Made by a program: the position numbers and the translations under genes. From NCBI GenBank assembly GCA_036497565.1, contig DASXJE010000054.1, forward strand, positions 1 to 39,911: a stretch of DNA of 39,911 nt. Reading direction: 5' to 3'. The notes under the pieces were generated by a model, which saw only the letters and a program-made list of their open reading frames with translations, made no database searches and was not told where the DNA came from. Below are positions 34,145-39,911 of this stretch, in pieces. Source of the stretch: Mycobacteriales bacterium. Lineage in GTDB: Bacteria > Actinomycetota > Actinomycetes > Mycobacteriales > QHCD01. Position 1 is the stretch's first letter, and each line of letters begins with the position of its first letter.

Positions 34145-36097
34145 GTGAACTTCCTCGCCGGCCGAACGGTCGACGCTGCCGGCATCGTGGCGCACCCGGC
34201 GACCGATGGGCTGCAGCAGTATTCCTGGCTGCTCATCGCGTTGCCGCTGGCGTCGGCCGCGGTGCTGATGCTGGTCGGGCGGCGCGGCGACAAGTGGGGG
34301 CACATCCTCGGCGTCGCGGTGCCGATCGTCTGCTTCTTCTACGGCCTCGCGCTCTTCGTCAACGACCTCGGGCTGTCCGCCGACCGCCGCAGTATCGACA
34401 CCAACCTCTTCAGCTGGATCCCGGTCGGCAGCTTCCAGGTCAACTTCGGGACCCGGGTCGACCAGCTGTCCCTGTGTTTCGTCCTGCTGATCACCGGTGT
34501 CGGATCCCTGATCCACATCTACTCGCTCGGCTACATGAAGGAAGACCCGCTGCGTCGGCGCTTCTTCGCCTATTTCAACCTCTTCGTCGCGGCGATGCTG
34601 CTGCTGGTCCTCGGCAACAACTACCTCTCGCTCTACGTCGGCTGGGAAGGCGTCGGCCTGGCGTCCTACCTGCTGATCGGCTTCTGGACCTACAAGCCGG
34701 CCGCGGCGACGGCGGCGAAGAAGGCCTTCATCATGAACCGCGTCGGCGACGTCGGCCTGACGCTGGCGATCTTCCTGATGTTCGCCACCCTCGGTACGAC
34801 GTCGTTCGCCGGGGTCTTCGGCGGCGCCCACCAGCTCTCCGGCGGTGCGGCCACCGGGATGGCGCTGCTGCTGTTGCTCGGTGCCTGCGGAAAGTCCGGC
34901 CAGATCCCGCTGCAGGGCTGGCTCCCGGACGCCATGGAGGGCCCGACGCCGGTGTCGGCGCTGATCCACGCGGCAACCATGGTCACCGCCGGCGTCTACC
35001 TCATCGCCCGGTCCAACCCGATCTTCAACATCACCCAGGACGGCCGCACCGTCGTCACGATCATCGGTGCGCTCACCCTGCTCTACGGCTGCGTCGTCGG
35101 CTGTGCCTACGACGACATCAAGAAGGTGCTCGCCTACTCCACGGTGAGCCAGATCGGCTACATGTTCCTCGCCGTCGGGCTCGGCCCGGCGGGCTACGCG
35201 CTCGGCATCCTGCACCTGCTCGCGCACGGCTTCTTCAAGGCCGGGCTCTTCCTCGGCGCCGGCTCGGTGATGCACGGGATGAACGACGAGGTCAACATGC
35301 GGCGCTTCGGCGGCCTGCGCAAGGTCATGCCGATCACCTTCGTCACCTTCGGCCTGGCCTATCTGGCGATCATCGGCTTCCCCGGCCTGTCCGGCTACTT
35401 CACCAAGGACAAGATCATCGAGGCGGCGTTCAACAAGGGCGGCACCTCGGGTGCCCTGCTCGGCACGGCCGCGTTGATCGGCGCCGGCCTCACCGCGTTC
35501 TACATGACCCGGCTGATGATCATGACTTTCTTCGGCAAGCGGCGGTGGGCGGCGGACGCGCACCCGCACGAGTCGCCATCGGTGATGACCGGGCCGATGA
35601 TCGTGCTCGCGTTCGGGTCGGTCTTCGCCGGCGGCCTGCTCGCCGTTGGCGGCACCCTCGAGCACTGGCTCGCGCCGGTGCTCGGTGAGTCGACGGCGCA
35701 GGGCCCGGACCTGATCAACAGCACCCTGCTGACCGTGATCATCGTGGTCGTGGCGGCCCTGGGCGTGGCGGCGGCGATCGTGGCGTTCCGCGCGGAGATC
35801 CCCGAGACCGCCCCGGCGCACGTCTCCCCGGTCACGATCGCGGCCCGCCGGAACCTCTACGGCGACGCGTTCAACGAGACGGTCTTCGCCCGGCCGGGGG
35901 AGTGGCTCTCCCGGGCCCTGGTCTTCTTCGACAACCGCGGGGTCGACGGCCTGGTCGGCGGGATCGGCGCGACCATGGGCGGCAGCTCGGCGCGACTGCG
36001 TCGGCTGCAGACCGGCTTCGTACGCTCCTATGCACTGTCCATGCTCGGCGGTTCGGTAATCCTGGTGGGAGCACTGTTGGCTGTGAGGTTCGGGTGA
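34145..36097 (+). CDS. nuoL: NADH-quinone oxidoreductase subunit L
   Basis: The 650-residue antiporter-like subunit at the distal end of the membrane arm, with the long lateral helix. Conserved stretches: [17 protein letters not shown], the lysine/histidine channel region [20 protein letters not shown] with [51 protein letters not shown] and [19 protein letters not shown]. The GTG start at 34145 follows AGGAAGGC about 10 bases upstream; the first 25 residues before the first helix are polar. The stop overlaps nuoM (GTGA). Confidence 0.96.
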   Translation: MNFLAGRTVDAAGIVAHPATDGLQQYSWLLIALPLASAAVLMLVGRRGDKWGHILGVAVPIVCFFYGLALFVNDLGLSADRRSIDTNLFSWIPVGSFQVNFGTRVDQLSLCFVLLITGVGSLIHIYSLGYMKEDPLRRRFFAYFNLFVAAMLLLVLGNNYLSLYVGWEGVGLASYLLIGFWTYKPAAATAAKKAFIMNRVGDVGLTLAIFLMFATLGTTSFAGVFGGAHQLSGGAATGMALLLLLGACGKSGQIPLQGWLPDAMEGPTPVSALIHAATMVTAGVYLIARSNPIFNITQDGRTVVTIIGALTLLYGCVVGCAYDDIKKVLAYSTVSQIGYMFLAVGLGPAGYALGILHLLAHGFFKAGLFLGAGSVMHGMNDEVNMRRFGGLRKVMPITFVTFGLAYLAIIGFPGLSGYFTKDKIIEAAFNKGGTSGALLGTAALIGAGLTAFYMTRLMIMTFFGKRRWAADAHPHESPSVMTGPMIVLAFGSVFAGGLLAVGGTLEHWLAPVLGESTAQGPDLINSTLLTVIIVVVAALGVAAAIVAFRAEIPETAPAHVSPVTIAARRNLYGDAFNETVFARPGEWLSRALVFFDNRGVDGLVGGIGATMGGSSARLRRLQTGFVRSYALSMLGGSVILVGALLAVRFG

Positions 36098-37605
36098 GCG
36101 GCTTCTGGCTGATAGCACTGGGTGCGGTCCCGTTGGTGGGGTCGGTCGCCGTCGCCGTGCTGCCCTCCGCCCGGGAGAAGGCGATCAAGCAGCTGACGCT
36201 GGCCTTCACGCTGGCGACCCTGGTCGTCGGGATCATCGTCGCGGCGCAGTACCACCCGTCCGGCCCGCGCTTTCAGGGCACGCTGTCCTACTCGTGGATC
36301 AAGCCCTTCGGGGTGAGCTTCGCGGTCGGCATCGACGGCATCGCGCTGGTGATGCTGCTGCTCATCGTGGTGCTGTTGCCGGTGGTCGTCATCGCGGCCT
36401 GGAACGACGAGACGCCGGGCAACCGCAGCCCGAAGGCGTTCTTCGCCTGGCTGCTGGCGCTCGAGGTCATGATGGTCGGGGTCTTCGTGGCCACCGACGT
36501 CTTCCTCTTCTACGTGTTCTTCGAAGCGATGCTCGTGCCGATGTACTTCCTCATCGGCGGCTTCGGCGGGCCGCGCCGGCAGTACGCCGCGATGAAGTTC
36601 TTCCTCTACAGCCTGCTCGGCGGCCTGGTGATGCTGGCCGCGGTGATCACGCTGTACTTCGCCAGCCCCAGCCACTCGTTCGCCTTCGCCAAGCTGGTGG
36701 GCAACGTCGACCCGGGCTACCAGAAGCTGCTCTTCCTCGGCTTCTTCTTCGCCTTCGCCATCAAGGCGCCGCTGGTGCCGTTCCACACCTGGCTGCCCGA
36801 CGCCGGTTCCGAGGCGCCGATCGGCGGCGCCGTACTGCTGGTCGGCGTCCTGGACAAGGTCGGGATCTTCGGCTTCCTGCGCTACTGCCTGCCGCTCTTC
36901 CCGGACGCGTCGCGCTACTTCGCGCCGCTGGTCCTGGTCTTAGCGGTCATCGGGATCCTCTACGGCGCGATCGTCGCGGTCGGCCAACGCGACATGAAAC
37001 GGCTGGTCGCCTACACCTCGATAGCGCACTTCGGCTTCATCGCGCTGGGCGTCTTCGCCTTCACGTCGCAGGGCGGCTCCGGCGCGGTGCTCTACATGGT
37101 CAACCACGGGCTGGCGACCGGCCTGCTCTTCATCATCGTCGGCATCCTGATCACCCGGGGCAAGAGCCGGCTCATCGGTGACTACGGCGGCGTCGGGCAG
37201 GTGACGCCGTGGATGTCGGGCGTCTTCCTCTTCGCCGGGCTGGCCGCGCTCGCGCTGCCGGGCCTGTCCACCTTCGTGGGCGAGTTCCTCACCCTGCTGG
37301 GCACCTTCACCGTGCACCGCACCTACGCGGTGCTGGGCACCATCGGGATGATCTTCGCGGCGCTCTACGTGCTGTGGATGTACCAGCGGGTGTTCCATGG
37401 CCCGACGCAGGACAAGGTGCGGCACTTCAAAGACCTGACCGGTCGGGAGGCCTGGGCGGTCGCACCGCTGCTCGTTCTCATCCTCTTCCTCGGCGTCTAC
37501 CCGAAGCCGGTCCTCGATGTCATCAACCCCGCGGTGAAGGCGACCCTGCACGACGTGGGCAAGACCGATCCCGCACCCAGTGCGGTGTCCGGAGGCAAGA
37601 AGTGA
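36094..37605 (+). CDS. nuoM: NADH-quinone oxidoreductase subunit M
   Basis: The 503-residue antiporter-like subunit. Conserved stretches: [17 protein letters not shown] with the membrane glutamate, [40 protein letters not shown] and [18 protein letters not shown]. About 14 helices are visible. The GTG overlaps the nuoL stop; the first residues [20 protein letters not shown] form the first helix. The C-terminal polar tail is short. The stop overlaps nuoN (GTGA), with GGAGG 6 bases before the nuoN start. Confidence 0.96.
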   Translation: MSGFWLIALGAVPLVGSVAVAVLPSAREKAIKQLTLAFTLATLVVGIIVAAQYHPSGPRFQGTLSYSWIKPFGVSFAVGIDGIALVMLLLIVVLLPVVVIAAWNDETPGNRSPKAFFAWLLALEVMMVGVFVATDVFLFYVFFEAMLVPMYFLIGGFGGPRRQYAAMKFFLYSLLGGLVMLAAVITLYFASPSHSFAFAKLVGNVDPGYQKLLFLGFFFAFAIKAPLVPFHTWLPDAGSEAPIGGAVLLVGVLDKVGIFGFLRYCLPLFPDASRYFAPLVLVLAVIGILYGAIVAVGQRDMKRLVAYTSIAHFGFIALGVFAFTSQGGSGAVLYMVNHGLATGLLFIIVGILITRGKSRLIGDYGGVGQVTPWMSGVFLFAGLAALALPGLSTFVGEFLTLLGTFTVHRTYAVLGTIGMIFAALYVLWMYQRVFHGPTQDKVRHFKDLTGREAWAVAPLLVLILFLGVYPKPVLDVINPAVKATLHDVGKTDPAPSAVSGGKK

Positions 37606-39158
37606 GCGGCGTGGCATTGGCGGCGGGCGGCTTCACCGCCCCCTCGATCTCCTACTCCGGGCTGTCCCCCGTGCTGATCGTCTTCGGTGCGGCGGGCCTC
37701 GGGGTACTGGTCGAGGCCTTCGTGCCGCGCGACCGGCGCGGCGGGCTGCAGGTCGTGCTCGCCTCCGCCGCCTGCATCGCGGCCCTCGTCGCGTCGATCC
37801 TGCTGGCCGGCCGGCACGAGCTGACGGCGGCCAATGCGGTCGCCATCGACGGCCCGGCGTTGTTCATCGACGGCACCCTCGCCGGCCTCGGGCTGATCAG
37901 TGTGCTGCTTCTCGCCGAGCGGTCGCTCGACTCCGCGGGCAGTGCCCTCGTCGCGCAGGCGGCCGTCACGGTCGGCAGCAGCGCCGACCGGGCGTTGGCC
38001 ACCGCGCGGCGGGTGCAGACCGAGGCGTTCCCGCTGATGACCTTTGCGCTCGGCGGCATGATGCTCTTCCCGGCCTCGAACAACCTGCTGGTGATGTTCG
38101 TGTCGCTGGAGGTGCTCTCGCTGCCGCTCTACCTGCTCGCCGGCCTGGCCCGTCGCCGCCGGCTGCTGTCGCAGGAAGCCGCGGTCAAGTACTTCCTGCT
38201 CGGCGCCTTCGCGTCGGCGTTCTTCCTCTACGGCCTCGCCCTGCTCTACGGCTACGCCGGCACGGTCAGCCTCAGCGGCATCCTGGCCTCGGCCGGCGGC
38301 ACCGGCAAGGGCGACACGCTTCTGCTGATCGGCCTCGGGCTGCTCGTCGTCGGCCTGCTCTTCAAGGCCAGCGTGGCGCCGTTCCACACCTGGACGCCGG
38401 ACGTCTACCAGGGCGCGCCGACCCCGGTGACCGCCTTCATGGGGTCCTGCACCAAGGTCGCGGCGTTCGGCGCGTTGCTGCGGATCTTCTACGTCGCCTT
38501 CAACAGCACGACGTGGGACTGGCGCCCGATCATGTGGGCGATCGCGGTCATCTCGATGGTCGTCGGGGCGGTCCTCGGGCTCACCCAGACCGACATCAAG
38601 CGGCTGCTGGCCTACTCCTCGATCGCGCACGCCGGCTTCCTGCTGGTCGGCGTGATCGCGCTGAACCCGTCCGGGCTGTCGGGCACGCTGTTCTACCTGC
38701 TCGCCTACGGCTTCTCCACAGTGGGCGCGTTCGCGATCGTGACTCTGGTGCGCACGTCGGGGGGCGAGGCCACCCACCTGTCGCAATGGGCCGGCCTGGC
38801 CAAGCGGTCGCCGCTGGTGGCCGGGATGTTCACGGTCTTCATGCTGTCGCTGGCCGGCGTACCGCTGACCTCGGGCTTCATCGCGAAGTTCGTGATCTTC
38901 AAGGCCGGCATCGACTCCGGTCTCGGCCTGCTGGTCGTCATCGCCCTGGTGACCAGCGCCGTCGCGGCGTTCTACTACCTGCGTGTCGTAGTGCTGATGT
39001 ACTTCTCCGACCCGGCCGAGGACGGCCCGACGGTCGCGGTGCCGAGCGCGTTCACCGGTGCCGTGCTCGCGGTGAGCGTCGCCGTGACGATTTTCTTGGG
39101 TATCCTGCCGCAGAGCATTCTGGACGTGGCCGACAAGGCTGCCCACTTCGTCTCTTAG
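37602..39158 (+). CDS. nuoN: NADH-quinone oxidoreductase subunit N
   Basis: The 518-residue antiporter-like subunit next to NuoK. Conserved stretches: LLVMFVSLEVLSLPLYLLAG, KASVAPFHTWTPDVYQGAPT with PVTAFMGSCTKVAAF, TDIKRLLAYSSIAHAGFLLV and AGVPLTSGFIAKFVIFKAGI. Between the first helices and the conserved core there is an extra polar loop (about 105-145, with SSADRALATARRVQTEAF), found in actinobacterial NuoN. The GTG start overlaps the nuoM stop. It ends the nuo operon; the next gene begins 28 bases later, so co-transcription is likely. Confidence 0.96.
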   Translation: MSGVALAAGGFTAPSISYSGLSPVLIVFGAAGLGVLVEAFVPRDRRGGLQVVLASAACIAALVASILLAGRHELTAANAVAIDGPALFIDGTLAGLGLISVLLLAERSLDSAGSALVAQAAVTVGSSADRALATARRVQTEAFPLMTFALGGMMLFPASNNLLVMFVSLEVLSLPLYLLAGLARRRRLLSQEAAVKYFLLGAFASAFFLYGLALLYGYAGTVSLSGILASAGGTGKGDTLLLIGLGLLVVGLLFKASVAPFHTWTPDVYQGAPTPVTAFMGSCTKVAAFGALLRIFYVAFNSTTWDWRPIMWAIAVISMVVGAVLGLTQTDIKRLLAYSSIAHAGFLLVGVIALNPSGLSGTLFYLLAYGFSTVGAFAIVTLVRTSGGEATHLSQWAGLAKRSPLVAGMFTVFMLSLAGVPLTSGFIAKFVIFKAGIDSGLGLLVVIALVTSAVAAFYYLRVVVLMYFSDPAEDGPTVAVPSAFTGAVLAVSVAVTIFLGILPQSILDVADKAAHFVS

Positions 39159-39186
39159 GTGAGCCGATAACCGTGACCGAATACCC

Positions 39187-39911
39187 GTGAACGGCCCGGG
39201 CGCGGCCGATCTCGACTTTGCCGATCCTGCCCTGGCGAAGTCGGTCCGGGCCGGGCTGGACCGGGTGGAGGAGCGGCTGGCCGCTGCCGTCCACACCGAC
39301 GCGCCGTTCATCGCCGAGCCGGCCCGCCACCTCGTCGTCGCGGGCGGCAAGCGCTTCCGGCCGCTGCTGGTGCTGCTCGCCGCGCACTTCGGCGACCCGG
39401 ACGCCCCCGGCGTCATCCCGTCCGCGGTGGTTGTGGAGCTGACCCACCTCGCCACGCTCTACCACGACGACGTGATGGACGAGGCCGACGTGCGGCGGGG
39501 CGCGGTGTCGGCCAACACGCGCTGGACCAACACGATCGCCATCCTGACCGGCGACTTCCTCTTCGCCCGGGCCTCGGACACCCTCGCCGACCTCGGGCCC
39601 GAGGCGGTGCGGCTGCAGGCGCGCACGTTCGAGCGGCTCGTGACCGGGCAGATCCGGGAGACCGTCGGGCCGGAGGAGGGGGCGGACCCGGTCGAGCACT
39701 ACCTGCGGGTGGTCGCGGAGAAGACGGGGTCACTGATCGCGACCTCGGCCCGGTTCGGCGCGATGTTCGCCGGCGCCGACCGGTCGGTCATCGAGGCGTT
39801 GCAGCGTTACGGCGAGGTGGTGGGGACGGCGTTCCAGCTCTCCGACGACCTGCTCGACATCACCTCGCTGCAGGCGCAGTCGGGCAAGACTCCGGGCACC
39901 GACCTGCGGGA
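39187..39911 (+). CDS. Polyprenyl diphosphate synthase (trans-type), 3' partial
   Basis: The frame runs from GTG 39187 to the window edge, giving 241 residues so far. It is a trans-isoprenyl diphosphate synthase: GGKRFRPLLVLLAA, the first aspartate-rich motif in LYHDDVMDEADVRRG, GDFLFARAS, LVTGQIRE, EKTGSLIATSARFGA and the second aspartate-rich motif in FQLSDDLLDITS. The residue spacing around DDVMD suits a medium- or long-chain enzyme, and the position after menJ and nuo (Rv0562-like) suggests it makes the menaquinone side chain. Chain length cannot be read reliably here. The ribosome binding site is poor, and two short GTG-initiated frames just upstream end at once. Confidence 0.92.
   Translation, partial: MNGPGAADLDFADPALAKSVRAGLDRVEERLAAAVHTDAPFIAEPARHLVVAGGKRFRPLLVLLAAHFGDPDAPGVIPSAVVVELTHLATLYHDDVMDEADVRRGAVSANTRWTNTIAILTGDFLFARASDTLADLGPEAVRLQARTFERLVTGQIRETVGPEEGADPVEHYLRVVAEKTGSLIATSARFGAMFAGADRSVIEALQRYGEVVGTAFQLSDDLLDITSLQAQSGKTPGTDLR

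Noticed and set aside
34118-36118. A 666-codon open frame on the minus strand opposite nuoL
   Set aside because: It is antisense to a clear nuoL, is very rich in Arg, Gly, Asp, Gln and Glu, and has no protein-family features; long antisense frames are expected in such GC-rich DNA. The same holds for antisense frames opposite resB, nuoD, nuoG, nuoH and nuoN.

Overview
The window is very GC-rich (roughly 70 percent), densely coding, and uses GTG starts and ATGA/GTGA stop-start overlaps freely. With a BldC-like regulator, a menaquinone pathway, system II cytochrome c maturation and a 14-gene nuo operon, this points to a chromosomal segment of an actinomycete (Actinomycetota). From memory, the order hemB, small membrane gene, hemL, phosphoglycerate-mutase-like gene, thioredoxin, ccdA, resB, ccsA, later menE/menC/menD/menG/menJ and a polyprenyl synthase, follows Mycobacterium tuberculosis Rv0512 to Rv0562. 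The nuo operon lying between menJ and the polyprenyl synthase resembles Streptomyces more. I do not assign a genus.

Region by region: (1) 1-3347, heme synthesis: hemB (cut by the left edge), a small membrane protein, hemL and a histidine phosphatase. (2) 3408-7551, cytochrome c biogenesis: ResA-like lipoprotein, CcdA, ResB, CcsA. (3) 7604-8910: a small membrane protein, a BldC-like regulator and an AsnC/Lrp regulator. (4) 9011-14113, the accessory region: a TPR protein ending in a CHAT (caspase-like) domain, a divergent LuxR-type regulator with a degenerate receiver, a 48-residue disordered peptide, an array of palindromes, and an ECF sigma factor with its co-transcribed partner. (5) 14401-15416: a DUF4229 membrane protein and a VapBC toxin-antitoxin pair with a clear palindromic operator. 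(6) 15438-23325, menaquinone: menE, menC, menD, menF, menG, an MT0933-type antitoxin-like protein and menJ. (7) 23429-39158: nuoA to nuoN, complete. (8) 39187 to the right edge: a polyprenyl diphosphate synthase (cut), probably making the quinone side chain.

The conserved genes form one respiratory theme: heme and cytochrome c assembly, the quinone, its prenyl tail and the quinone-reducing complex I. A Rex-like (NADH/NAD sensing) operator upstream of menJ-nuo would couple quinone reduction and complex I to redox state. Enzymes missing for menaquinone (MenA, MenB, MenH) must be elsewhere.

The least explained parts are the CHAT/LuxR/small peptide/ECF sigma cluster and several dispersed palindromes. 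A hairpin repeat built on AAAACCCAC-TACTA-GTGGGTTTT occurs three times, once inside the nuo operon. A 17-bp inverted repeat lies between nuoD and nuoE. A tandem series of palindromes lies at 12537-12790. A GTCCAC-N-GTGGAC palindrome occurs four times, always inside genes and always read as Ser-Thr-Val-Asp. I see no tRNA, rRNA, CRISPR array or insertion sequence.
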